Shown here in pieces: positions 1-9,869 of a stretch of 64,000 bases of DNA; positions within the stretch are counted from its first letter, which is position 1; each line of letters begins with the position of its first letter. Origin of the DNA: Fistularia commersonii. Lineage: Eukaryota; Chordata; Actinopteri; Syngnathiformes; Fistulariidae. The stretch is from contig JBBMNZ010000018.1 of assembly GCA_037954325.1 (NCBI GenBank), positions 7,557,501 through 7,621,500 on the forward strand, in the 5' to 3' direction. The position numbers were made by a program, and so were the translations under genes. The notes below the pieces were generated by a model that had not been told where the DNA came from, did not search any database, and worked only from the letters and a program-made list of their open reading frames with translations.

Positions 1-340
1 AGTTTTGGTTGTCTGCTTTGCACCAGCCCTTCATGGGTAATTTTAGTATGCAGCAATAATTAAACAATTTCTCGATGTAACAGAATTGGCATCATACCAT
101 TTTTTCCTAATTAGTCAATTAAATTGAAGAATAGCTGCAGCCCTAGTTTTATTGGAACCCAAAAATATAGCTACGCATATAAAGATAGGCTGTATACCTC
201 AAACCTGAAATATGAACATTGCTGACTATAATAACTCTTTAGTGTTAACTGTTGAAGGAAAAGTAGCATTCCTATTTAGGCTATTTTCAGATTACAGATA
301 CAGACTTAATCATCTTAATCATTTTGTCTTTTCACCTAGA

Positions 341-1873
341 TAATTCAAAAAGAGCCAAGGACATCACAAAGAGTATTGCCATGATGATCGTGAAGGACCT
401 ACAACCCCTCTGTGGTTGAACAGGAAGGTTTCAAGAATTTAATAGACTCTTAATCCCGGCTACAGGATGCCAAAAAGGAAATTTTTCATGGGAGAAAAAA
501 TACCTTCATTGTATGAAGAGTGTTGTTCTCAAGTTAAAAGGTGTCTGGATGCTGATCACAGCGTTGTACTGACCGCTGACATGTGGTCATCATCAGCCAC
601 AGAGGCCTATCTAACTATAACTGCCCATATCATTGACAAATATTGGAAAATGCAAGCATATGTGCTTGAATCCAGTAGTTTCTCAGGTAAGCACAGAGCT
701 GATGGGATTTGCTCAGAACTACAAAGAATCACAGAGGAAAGGGGCCTAACTGCCGAAATTCAGGCTGTAGTCACAGATAAATGGAGCCAATATGGTTGCT
801 GCTGTACGCAAAGCAGGTTGGACACATTATCCATGTTTTGCACACACTATGAATCTGGTTGTGAAAGACTCCATTAAGACCCTTCCTGAGCTTCTTGACA
901 TTCAACACCGGTGTAGTGCTATTGTATCTTTTTTTCACCACAGCACAAAAGCAACAGAAAAGCTCAAAGAAATACAGAAACAGCTAAAGTTTCCAGAGTA
1001 CAAACTCATCCAGTCAGTTGAAACACGCTGGAATTCTGTCTTCTACAAGTTTGAGAGGCTACGTGAGCAAAAAGAAACAGTTACAACTGTACTTCACCTT
1101 CTTGGAAAGACCTCACCATACCTGAATGAGGAACATTGGTCTCCGATGGTCCCTTGATGCTTTGAACCCATTTGAAGAAGTAACAAGGGAGATATCATCT
1201 GATAAACATGTGTTTCAAAGGTGATCCCCCTGGTTGCATTACTTCAGAGATCAACTGCAGCCCATGAGGCCCAAGGCAGTACCAGCACTTGCCTGGATAT
1301 GAGATTTAAAGATTTTGGATTCCGGGACACTGCAAATGTTGACATTGTGAAAAAACGACTCATTGCTGGAATGCAATCAGTGAGCCAGACCTCAGTCCAT
1401 TCATAATCAGCTCCGGAACCAAGCACAAGTTGTGACACCAGCACTGCCTCAGTACTGGCTCCTGTAACTACCTCACACTACCCTGCAGGGAGCTTCTCCA
1501 TCCCCACCTGCAAAAAAAGGTGGAATATGGACGTAATTTGACATTGAAATCCAGACATCACAGCAGCAACGTACAGCTAGTACTGATGCCATTATTGAAA
1601 TGTGCCAGTACTCGGAAGAAAAGCCAATTCCACAGGATGGAGACCCACTTCTTTGGTGGAAAATGAACGAGCCAACATTTCTCTGTCTGAGCAAGATTGC
1701 AAAGAAACAGCTGGGACTAATGGCAACATCAGTACCTGCAGAAAGGATTTTCTCAAAAGCAGGACAGTTAGTGACTCAGAGAAGAAGTGCAACAAAAGGG
1801 AAATATGTAAACATGTTACTGTTCCTGAACAAAAACCTGTTAATCCATTGTCACTATGGCAACAGAGCTAAAA
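341..1873 (+). pseudogene. hAT (ZBED1-like) transposase, broken
   Basis: The reading starts after a splice acceptor-like CACCTAG at ~335-341 (the BED exon would be upstream, off the window). Recognisable parts, in order: MGEKIPSLYEE near 488; TADMWSSSATEAYLT near 575, carrying the first catalytic Asp of the hAT RNase-H fold; VVTD near 770; a conserved Cys/His block near 830; and VETRWNSVFY near 1020. The C-terminal dimerisation segment is at ~1670-1850 (VPAERIFSKAGQLV, then LLFLNKNL). Several frame changes, near 785, 1150 and 1400-1600, break it. Copy B on the other strand is a close relative. Not a functional gene. Confidence 0.85.
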
Positions 1874-2665
1874 GGGATTCTTCCTTGGAGCAGAGAGCCA
1901 AAGGCCGGGAATGAGAGCCAATTTTGTTTACACTTTATTTGCCCAACTGACTTTATTTTCAAAATATTGTGCAATGGAAGGTATTATAGTTGCCATGTTG
2001 ACATTGTTATATTTGTATTTTCGTTACATTGCTGCTTTTCATGGCTTGACTCTCTTGACTTTTGTTCTGAAACAGTTGCTATAGAAGAAGTGTTTTATTT
2101 TTTTATACTGTTAAAGTTTGCATTGTATTTATTTAATAAAAAATAAAACATTTTTATTGCCTAAAATCCAGTGGTGGGTCATCAGGGCCTGCAAGGCCTT
2201 CTCTGCTGGCGTAAAAAAATATCACAAACGTTAATTAAAATTTGCCCATGAATACTTATTAAATAATTCCAAACGGTCTGCTCACCTCCTTTCATAGCTT
2301 TTCTCCTGGCTGTGCTGCTCCCAGAAATGCATTTTCATACTAAAGAATATAACCAATCACATTTCAGCCATAATCTGTTGCCAGGCAGGGTCAAAGTCAA
2401 AGGAGTCTGTCTGGGGGGCTGCACAATCGTTTCTGCAAGCCCTTTACGCAAAAAATAAGTGTTGATGACACTGTTGCTTCAACCAATCAGATTTTAAGTT
2501 GGCGACATCAAAGCCTTCTAGCAGGCTTCAGCAACGTCAGCATATTCACACCCTCTGATTGCATAGTCAACGAGTGGACAAGTGTATTGGTGAGGAGAAG
2601 CGTACTAGCGAGTTGTGAACAGAAATATAGTTGTGTTTGTTTAATATTGTTTTTTTCAACCCACA

Positions 2666-2910
2666 ATGGCTGCAGGAGGACAAGAAACTGATTTAGTGAC
2701 TAATATATTGTTAAAGCGATTTCCTTTTTGAAGAAAAGCTGGACATAGTAAAAAAAGGTCGGGTAACTCCTAAGCTAGCGACCCTGTCATAACCAAGAAA
2801 ATTATTTGTCCACATTTTCAAGCCACGAACTACGACCCCTGGCTCACAGGCTCCGAGGTACACTGCAAATTGTATTGCTGGAAGTGCTAGGAGCCGAAGC
2901 GCACGGATAA
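2666..2910 (+). pseudogene. N-terminal fragment of ZMYM-like hAT transposase
   Basis: From the ATG at 2666 the reading gives MAAGGQETDLVTNILLKRF, then a frame change near 2730. It resumes as KLATLS-like and then PWLTGSEVHCKLYCWKC near 2840-2890. The last block resembles the TTF/ZMYM-type zinc-binding segment (Cys-x2-Cys after Lys-Leu-Tyr) at the start of ZMYM1-like hAT transposases. The catalytic and dimerisation regions are absent. It is the internal coding remnant of the element at 2169-3691. Confidence 0.6.
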
Positions 2911-3099
2911 GCGGATAAGTACAACAGAATAACTGAACTCTATTTGAGGAAAGAAAGGAGGATGGATTTTGTCTACAAATGATCACAATTTTGGCGAGTA
3001 AAATGCTGCTATTTCCCTAGATAAAACTGCAAGTTTATAAAGTTATTATTTGTGCTTTTTATGTGTCACAGCTTTTTGGTAGAAAGGCATTAATTGTGG

Positions 3100-3620
3100 C
3101 TACTGTCTTTTTTAGTGGCTCTGGCCACGGGACCGGACTTTCGTTGTCCTGGTCTGTTCAGGAACTGATCAAGCAAGAACGGTTTATTCAAAGTCAGGAA
3201 ATACATTTACAAGATATCCTGGGCCAGAGATATCCCGGGCCAGAATGAATGTCACCCCGAGAGGATTGTTCTCCCTCTCTGGACACCCGTTGAGATGCGT
3301 CCAGCGGATGTGCAGGTGAGGAGGTTCTGGCCCCGAGCCGAGGAGGCGCGGCCATTTTATACCATTGCCTCAACGGTCGGGTTTATTTCCTAATAAGGAC
3401 TTGTTTTACACACTCTTGGAATTGTGGCACTTGAGGTGCCGGGCCGCGATCGATTACGCATGGGGGTGTCAGTGGAAGAGTACACAGTTGGGCATCCCTT
3501 TGTCGTCACGTGATGCGCTCCTGCGAGCGAATTTTAACAATACATGGGTTATCTATCTGCGATGCACCTCTCTTTAAACTGCATTTCTGCGTAACAAGAG
3601 GTTATTTTATAGACATAAAC
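3100..3620 (-). mobile_element. Putative solo LTR inside the ZMYM hAT
   Basis: Read on the minus strand this segment has a TATA box (GGTATAAAATGG, at 3351-3362) and about 170 bases later a poly(A) signal (TTGAATAAACC, near 3180-3190). This is the spacing of an LTR with a long R region. It is richer in G+C than its surroundings and has no transposase similarity. I could not fix its TG/CA ends or a target duplication, so the limits are approximate. It could instead be internal sequence of the hAT carrying a captured promoter. Confidence 0.4.
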
Positions 3621-3971
3621 TAATTATTGGGGGGTGGATTGAATCGGAGCTCTACTCAAGGCCTAGGTGTAAAATGCACAGCCCGCCACTGCTAAAATCT
3701 TTGTGTTGTGTTTAACATAATTTTTAAACTAACTCAAGGAGAGGGGGTGGCAATTATTCAATGATCATGACATTTACCCTGTATATACTTGGTATCGGAT
3801 CAATACCAAAATTCCCAGCAACGCCCACCCCTAGCGTGTATCGCTTTAAGAAAGATTCACAGGATCGATACAGGAACTGTGTATTTTGGATGTGCTGCGC
3901 CAAAGTGTGTTTATAAGGAAACAAACTGTATCAACACGTCGTGGGTTTGTAGGATGGAGTTTTGCGTAATT

Positions 3972-4055
3972 ATGGATCATTCTAGGATGTTTTCCCCAGT
4001 GTGGAATAATTTTGATCTTGTGACGCAAAACAAGGTAGATCTTTTTCTCCTTTGA
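3972..4055 (+). pseudogene. BED zinc-finger start of a hAT transposase
   Basis: The reading from the ATG at 3972 contains SPVWNNFDLVTQNKV, the opening of a BED finger (Val-Trp-x-x-Phe), a DNA-binding domain typical of ZBED-class hAT transposases. The Cys/His zinc ligands that should follow are missing: the frame closes at 4055, just before the pogo insertion at 4076. Confidence 0.5.
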
Positions 4056-4075
4056 GCATTGTTTACTGCTATACA

Positions 4076-5263
4076 CCGTATTTTTCAGCCTATACGTCAC
4101 TCCGGATTATAAGTCGCACCAGCCAAAAATGCATGATAAAGAACAAAAAAAACATATATAAGTTGCACTGGAGTATAAGTCGCATATTTTGGGGGAAATC
4201 CAACACCAAGAACAGACATTTCATCTTGAAAGGCAATTTAAATTGAAAATAGAATAGAGAACAACAGGCTGAATAAGTATAGCCTTGTATAGCCTATATG
4301 GCACATACCCAATGAACTGAGAATATGCCTGGTAGGCTATGGTAACGTAACATATTGCGGTAAGAGTCATTCAAATAACTACAGCATATAGCACATGCTA
4401 CCACCAAACAATCAGTGTCAATCACTAAATCCAACAAAATCATCTTCTTTGGTGTCACTTCTGAACAACTCCGCCAACTCCGAAGGTAGACAATGCGCCG
4501 CTTCCTCTTTTACCAGTAGGTCGCTTACGTCAGAGTCATCGTCACTTGCAGTTCCAATTATTCCAACCTCTCTGAATCCCGACAGGATGGTGTCCTTGCT
4601 CTGATAGAGAAGCGTTTGCGTTGCATGAACCCCAGGGAGGTCCTCCGCAAAGTCATTTATATCCATCTCCTTGGCAGACGCAACTGTGCCGTTGACAAGC
4701 CTCTCCTGGCAGCACGTTGTTCAACCATCCATGTGTGAACTCGTTCCTCCAGATGTGGCCAGCTAGCTTTTAGCCTGCAATTACCTTTTTTAGTTTTCCT
4801 CATTTCAGTAAGACTAACCTCCGCTTTTTGCCAGTCCCTTACAAGTTTCTCACTAACTTCAAACTTTCTTTCTGCTGCTCGATTGCCACTTTTGGCTGCA
4901 TATTTCACTACTTCCGGCTTGTTACCTGCAGAATAGGATTTTCTTTTTGGTGCCATTTTTGTTCAGCCCTTCTTAGTTGAAGTTACCGCGTGTTGAAATG
5001 ATCAATTTTCATAGGTGCAGAAGTTGCTGGTAGCATCTTTTTTCACAACACCCTTCTGCCATGACCCAACCCTGCTGGATTTTGATTGGTTGGCGTGTGT
5101 GTGTGACGCTCGCTGTCATATTAAAGACACACACGCAGACACAGACACACACACATCATAGCAAGAGAGCTCAATAATTTCTCACATAAGTCACTCCAGA
5201 TTATAAGTCACACCCCCCACAAAACTATGAAAAAAACTGCGACTTATAGTCCAAAAAATACGG
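4076..5263. mobile_element. Pogo/Tigger-like transposon 1, internally deleted
   Basis: The ends are inverted repeats: CCGTATTTTTCAGCCTATA on the left and TATAGTCCAAAAAATACGG on the right, followed by TA at 5264-5265, the pogo target dinucleotide. Subterminal repeats of TATAAGTCGCA occur at both ends. Inside, on the minus strand, an N-terminal and a C-terminal piece of transposase are joined without the catalytic core. It sits within a hAT remnant. Confidence 0.82.
4418..4956 (-). pseudogene. Pogo transposase with catalytic core deleted
   Basis: The start at 4956 reads MAPKRKSYSAGNKPEVVKYA, then a helix-turn-helix (KFEVSEKLVRDWQKAE) and the beginning of a CENP-B-type second DNA-binding domain (WPHLEERVHTWMVEQRA). 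Near 4660 it passes directly into a C-terminal tail in another frame (DTILSGFREVGI, then a Ser/Asp-rich stretch and LPSELAELFRSDTKEDDF). The DDE integrase core, normally several hundred residues between these parts, is absent. The deletion makes the copy non-autonomous. Confidence 0.75.
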
Positions 5264-5374
5264 TACTATTTTTTATGGTGGCGCATTGCACTCACTTTAT
5301 CAGTTTATCAAGTGAATGACCTGTGATACATATGATAGCCAGTTAAAGAGCCTTACTATTGATTTATTCATTTT

Positions 5375-5392
5375 ATCTCATAATTATGAGAT
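5375..5392. repeat. 18-bp perfect palindrome
   Basis: ATCTCATAATTATGAGAT is its own reverse complement. A looser relative (ATCTCGAAATCATGAGAT) follows at 5397-5414. Both lie in the hAT remnant to the right of the pogo element. No function is evident. Confidence 0.8.
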
Positions 5393-5550
5393 CCTGATCT
5401 CGAAATCATGAGATAGAGTGTCTATTTATTTAAAAAGTGAATGCAATGCTCCACCTTCGTTTTTTCTCTGTTCTGGTAAGAGGTTTGAATTATTTTCAGA
5501 TAAATTAACTTTTTATGTTATTGTAGGTGAAATGTCAGTTTCTAAGAAAT

Positions 5551-5646
5551 GTACTTTCTAAGGCTGGGGAGCTGGTGTCTAAGAGGAGAAATTGCCTTGG
5601 AGCAAAGACACTCCAAAAACTTTTGTTCCTCAATAAAAATTCATAA
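5551..5646 (+). pseudogene. C-terminal hAT dimerisation fragment
   Basis: The reading SKAGELVSKRRNCLGAKTLQ followed by KLLFLNKNS and a stop at 5644 is the end of the hAT C-terminal dimerisation domain of ZBED-class transposases. It is preceded by a short degraded stretch and followed by AT-rich untranslated sequence. With the BED fragment at 3972 it marks the extent of the third hAT. Confidence 0.7.
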
Positions 5647-5929
5647 ACTAATCACTTTTTTGTTTTTTATTTCATATGATTCAACAGTTAAATTAACAAA
5701 ATTGTGTACATAAGTAAAAAACTGTAACTCTAATTTGTAACTCAGATTTGCTATATTTTACATACCAACTCAGTTTAGCATTTACACAAACAAGGAATTT
5801 CTTTACCTGCAATGATTTTATAACTACTGCAGGGGTCACTATTGGGTAACCAACACAGTATCAATACAGTGCCGACACGGTTTGTGTAGTGTGTCAGTAC
5901 ACTCCTTCAGATATCATAGTCCCATCACT

Positions 5930-7150
5930 AGTAGGAGGGCTTACCGTCTACGTCAAAAAGAAATGGCGCAACCCCGGTCAAATCACCGTGACGGTCTCTG
6001 TGTGAACCCTCCCGCTACCTCCTGCATGAGTTTTGGCACCTCATCTTGGTGCTCGTCTACGTTGCTCCATCAGCAGCCATGGCCAGTGACATCATTCACT
6101 TGGCAAGCACGCAACCCCGGCGCTTTATCCTGGTCAGCAGGGACTTCAGCCACGCCCCCCTCAGTCCGGTTTTCCCCATCTTCACCCAATATGTGACTCT
6201 GCAACCAGATGGAATAAAACCCTGGACCTCTTTCATGCATATGTGTGGGATGCATCCAACTCTTCCCCTTTCCCCCCTCTGGGCAACTCAGACCATAGCA
6301 TGTTACTCCTGGACACCGCCTAGACAGTGATGCTGAAGCAGCAGGTGGCCAGCACCAGGTCTGTGAAAATATGGTCTGAAGCCACAGAGGCAGCATAGCA
6401 GGAGTGTTTCGATGTCAACTGGAGTCTTTTTGAAAAGGACCCTGTCATTTGTTACACAACATCGAGGTCCTCTTTCGTTGTGTAATAAATGACATTAAAT
6501 TGTGAGGACATCATAGTCCCGTCTAAAAAGGTCTGTTGTTTCAGTAACAACAAGCCATGGATTAACAAGGACATCACAGACCTTCTTAACAGGAAGAAGA
6601 GAGCCTTCATAGCCAGTGACCACCAGAACCCTCGGGCCATCCAGATGGAGCTGAGGAGGAAACTGAGGGAGGCAAAACTCAACTCTTGGTTGACGCCAAG
6701 ATGGAGCAGAGCAAAACAAAAAGGGTTTGGGGGGAAAAGGGAGGAGGATGACAGGCTGACATTGACAAACACATCGACAAACAAACAACCACTACTCCCT
6801 CTGCCAATTAGCAGTTCCCTCGGACAGTCCCTCCCCCATCCCCCAGTATACTGACACAGACATATACCCCTAACCCCCTCCCCAACAACAGCCTCACAAT
6901 CACCTCCAGCCATATGCAGAGGAAGTTGTCCAGGTTGAGGCAGAGCAAAGCCAGTGGGCCAGATAACATCAGCCCCGGGATCCTCAAGGTGTGCACTAGG
7001 CAGATTGCTGGTGTCTTCGAGCGCCTCTTCAACCTCTCTCCTGAGGTTCCTGAAGATGCCTGACCTCTTGGAGACCTCCTGCATTGTCCCAGTACCTAAG
7101 AAAGGACGTCCAAAAGCTCTCAATGACTGCAAATTGTTGTTCAAATTGTA
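5930..7150 (+). pseudogene. Non-LTR retrotransposon pol (Rex1/L2-like), degraded
   Basis: Three parts are visible on the plus strand in changing frames. First, the second half of an endonuclease domain near 6030-6310 (MASDIIHLASTQP, FILVSRDFSHAPLSP, then LGNSDHSMLLLD-like). Second, a linker near 6540-6710 (NNKPWINKDITDLLNRKKRA). Third, the start of an RT near 6920-7130 (RQSKASGPDNISPGILK, then LLETSCIVPVPKKG and LNDC). The catalytic palm is missing. Long minus-strand open frames here are only shadows. Confidence 0.72.
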
Positions 7151-7194
7151 AAATACTAAGAGATTAGGCAATAGAAAATTGAAGATGTAAGTGG

Positions 7195-7305
7195 AATGGG
7201 CAACAGGTGCTGCATTCCCCAGGTCAAGCCACTTTTGAACCAGAAACAGCGGCAGAAGGACCTGACCTGGGCTACAGAGAAGCAGCACTGGACTGTGCTA
7301 GTGCT
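7195..7305 (+). mobile_element. Short Tc1 transposase fragment
   Basis: The reading QVKPLLNQKQRQKDLTWATE followed by KQHWT is the segment of a fish Tc1 transposase just before its first catalytic Asp. Only about 100 bases survive, with no terminus. The copy at 33095-33720 looks like the same family and carries the opposite (3') half. Confidence 0.6.
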
Positions 7306-9159
7306 AGGAATTGAATCATGCAAATGATTTGTTGTGAAAATTCTCACCAACTTCATCCTGCTGATTTCTGTTGATAAGGTTTTTAACAAATTAATATTTT
7401 TTTTTCCACAACATCTCCTTCTTCAATATTTCTGTGCATTGGTGTTTGGCTATTACACACATAAGGCACAGTTTAGCTTAAAAATAATTGCACATAAATG
7501 CAAATATGATTATGTTGTTCCTGTATCAAATTATGTCTTAGTGCTTACGTCCCTTGATTATGATGTTTCATTAATCACTGCAACATAATGGGGAATATAT
7601 GAAAGTCTTAAAATGCTTAAATATGGGAAAAATATAAAAATAAACCTTTCCTCATCAAGGAGAAAAAACACTGTAATGTTCACCAGCAATTACTTATTTG
7701 TGACATACCTGGAGAAAATCAGGTGCAATCTAAACATAACAGAAGATTTGAAAATATGACACAGAAATTTTAAAAAAGGCAAGAAACCCTCCAAGACAAC
7801 ACATTTTAGGGGATGAATAATGCAACTGGAACTGTGGAAAACATTCAACACACTTGCATATGTTAACTGATGTTATTTTGTCTTTCAACATTAAGTTGGA
7901 ATGATATCACTTTTCCCAATCAGCACATGCTTGTATCTTCTATTATGTAACTCCGACATAAATCAGCTGTTATCTGTGAAAAAAAAAATCAAACATTTGG
8001 TATGATCTTTGTCATTTTCACTATCTTTTCAGATTGTAAAATTAATGACTTTTGTAAAGAAACATACATTCATTCTGTGTGTAAGAGTGTGCGTATGAGT
8101 GAATTTGGCTGTTTGGATGCTTGTGTTACCCCTATTTCCAACCTCTTGTGATTAGCATACCCTGAGCCACGGTTATGGGGGTTGCCAAGGAGTTTTGACA
8201 TCATTTTATAAATGAGACAAGATTATTCCGGCGAGTCAATATGGGTGAGAGCCGCTGAAGGGTGTTATGGGGAAAAATGAATATCATGCCACCGAGGTGA
8301 CTTCCACTTCCTTGGGGGTATACACGTCCAAGGACATCCATGCACACAGAGATTCTCTGCATTAGTGTACATATAGTAGTGTAGTTCACTTCTTTTTGAC
8401 TGAATCATTACCACAAGAGGCAGAGTCATCTGGTGAGAGTCATCTTCAAATACATCAGGAAAGAACAGTTTATCTCGAACATTATCAACCAGTGATCCAA
8501 CCAGTGAATTTCCAAAGATAAAACATAATCATTGTTTTTTTTTGTGAAATTGTCGAACAGAAATTCTCTGAGAATGAATTTTGTGTGAATCCCAAAATTT
8601 CATCTGAATCAGTTCGCTATCAATTATAGGTTTGTGTATATGATTTCTACAGAGAGATTGGTTTGTGAATCATGTGGGAGTCTCTCTGAGAGAAAACTGA
8701 TGGAAATAGTGTAACTAATTGTGGCGCCCATATAATGACCGAAGGCTTTCCTCTTTGCTTTCGGTTTACTATTTTATTTGTATTTTCTATATTTTTTTTT
8801 AACTCATGAACTTAGTTAGCATTCTAATGAACAATAAGGAATTTAAATAAGATAGGGCAAGTTTTACAAAACGCAGTACGCAAATTTGTATATTTGAAAT
8901 GTAACAAGTGAAAGAATTCAGTCCTAATTAAACAACCCAAAGGGCAAAATATTATATCCTGAAACCACCTCAATACCACCTGAACCCTGCCAACCAATCA
9001 GTGCAATCAAGTTCTGGTGTGTGAAACAAACAATCTCCCCAGTGTCACCATAGTTTGCATATTCTAATTTTCTCTCTTGATTTAAAGGTTTCACTATTGA
9101 CTGGAGTTTCTTTCCCAGTACCCTGGAAAACACTCACAAGAGGCTGGGGACTGTTAACC
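7306..9159. other. No gene or clear element seen
   Basis: This is AT-rich sequence without a persuasive reading frame. 8150-8400 is more balanced in composition (a GGTTATGGGGGTTGCCAAGG stretch and neighbours) and might be unique host DNA, but I recognise nothing in it. Confidence 0.5.
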
Positions 9160-9236
9160 CCATGTGTCAGGGTCTCACACCTGGGTTCAATTCGTAATCG
9201 GCGCCAGCTGCAGCAGCAACCGCTAATCAAGATCCC

Positions 9237-9242
9237 TATAAA
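9237..9242 (+). promoter_or_regulatory. TATA box of solo LTR 1
   Basis: TATAAA lies in the block AATCAAGATCCCTATAAAGG, which is identical in all three LTR copies of this window, as is the upstream CGCCAGCTGCAGCAG with its CAGCTG E-box. This conservation inside an otherwise divergent LTR supports a real promoter core. Confidence 0.7.
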
Positions 9243-9404
9243 GGGCAGCGGCACCGCTCTCCCTGGTGCTAGGGGATTGTGGTTGCTCAACAACCCTGAG
9301 CATTGCGGAGCCCCATGACCCCTGTCATAACCGGACCTAGCCGTGGTTCATGGACTTTGCCATGTTTATCCCCACGACCCCTGTCAGGACTGGGACTGCT
9401 GGAC

Positions 9405-9690
9405 CTCGACCCTGCGAGAGCCCCCCCCCCTCTGGACCTTCGGACCCTGACCCCGTGAGACCCCCCTGGTGGACCACCTGACCCTGCGAGAGCCCCCTCT
9501 GGACCTTCGGACCCTGACCCTGTGAGACCCCCTGGTGGACCACTGGACCCTGAGTGTAGACCAGGACCACGGGACCCCAACCCTGCAAGAGCCCCCTCTG
9601 GACCTTGGGACCCCCTGGTGGACCACTGGACCCCAACCCTGCAAGAGCCCCCTCTGGACCTTGGGACCCCCTGGTGGGCCACCGGACCCT
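9405..9690 (+). repeat. GC-rich minisatellite inside solo LTR 1
   Basis: Units built from CTGGACCTTCGGACCCTGAC, CCCCCTGGTGGACCAC and CCTGCGAGAGCCCCCTCT recur about four times with small length changes. The array keeps open frames on both strands because of its composition; these are not genes. Confidence 0.8.
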
Positions 9691-9869
9691 GACCCTGTCA
9701 GATATCCTGCCTGGGGCCTGTCCTGGTGAGATCCAGCCTTGTGCGACTCTGTCTCGGGGCCAGGGAATTGCCAGCGACACCCTGTCTACCTAAATAAAGC
9801 GCTTTAACCCTGATTTCAGCCTTGAAGGTGTGGTTCCCTGCCTGAGTCTGCCCCCGTGACACCATGTTA

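Larger units (their letters stand above)
2169..3691 (+). mobile_element. ZMYM-type hAT transposon, deletion derivative, with 8-bp TSD
   Basis: The element begins CAGTGGTGGG and ends CCCGCCACTG, so the termini are inverted repeats with one mismatch in ten. It is flanked by a perfect 8-bp direct repeat CTAAAATC at 2161-2168 and 3692-3699, the target-site signature of hAT elements. It lies in the 3' part of hAT copy A, so it is younger than copy A. Only the beginning of a transposase remains (2666 onward). The right half, ~3100-3620, is unrelated to transposase and looks like an inserted LTR. Confidence 0.88.
1..3833 (+). mobile_element. hAT transposon copy A (ZBED-like), 5' end off the window
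   Basis: The first base already lies inside the element, because the first ~1,060 bases match the reverse complement of 20240-21300 (copy B) almost throughout. The right end is the terminal CGCCCACCCCTA at 3822-3833, which pairs with TAGGGTGGGCG at the 5' end of copy B near 22844. A transposase pseudogene fills 341-1873. The 3' untranslated part is split by a second hAT at 2169-3691. The hAT assignment rests on the transposase motifs and terminus; the 8-bp target duplication cannot be tested because the left end is missing. Confidence 0.85.
3834..5900 (+). mobile_element. Third hAT (ZBED-like) remnant, split by a pogo element
   Basis: A BED-finger start (3972-4055) lies to the left of the pogo element and a hAT dimerisation-domain end (5551-5646) to its right, both on the plus strand, so I read them as two ends of one internally deleted hAT. 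The left limit abuts copy A's terminus, and the right limit is near GTATCAATACAGTG at ~5858-5872. The termini are not clean enough to prove, and the middle of the transposase is absent. Confidence 0.5.
9165..9861 (+). mobile_element. Solo LTR 1 with 5-bp TSD
   Basis: It begins TGTCAGGG and ends CCGTGACA, so it has the TG...CA ends of an LTR, and is flanked by the direct repeat CCATG at 9160-9164 and 9862-9866. A TATA box is at 9237-9242 and AATAAA at 9793-9798. There is no internal gag or pol beside it, so it is a solo LTR left by recombination. The central ~290 bases are a GC-rich minisatellite. Two relatives are at 41589-42422 and 56273-56475. The superfamily is undetermined. Confidence 0.85.

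Noticed and set aside
6452..7288. 278-codon open frame on the minus strand
   Set aside because: It lies antisense to the LINE pol reading (linker and RT entry motifs on the plus strand) and has no recognisable domain; its length follows from composition.
8150..8400. Conserved non-coding element
   Set aside because: Balanced composition alone is not evidence; a cross-species alignment would be needed.
9287..9780. Overlapping long open frames with Gly/Pro/Arg-rich repeats
   Set aside because: They arise from the GC-rich minisatellite inside solo LTR 1; several frames on both strands are open at once.
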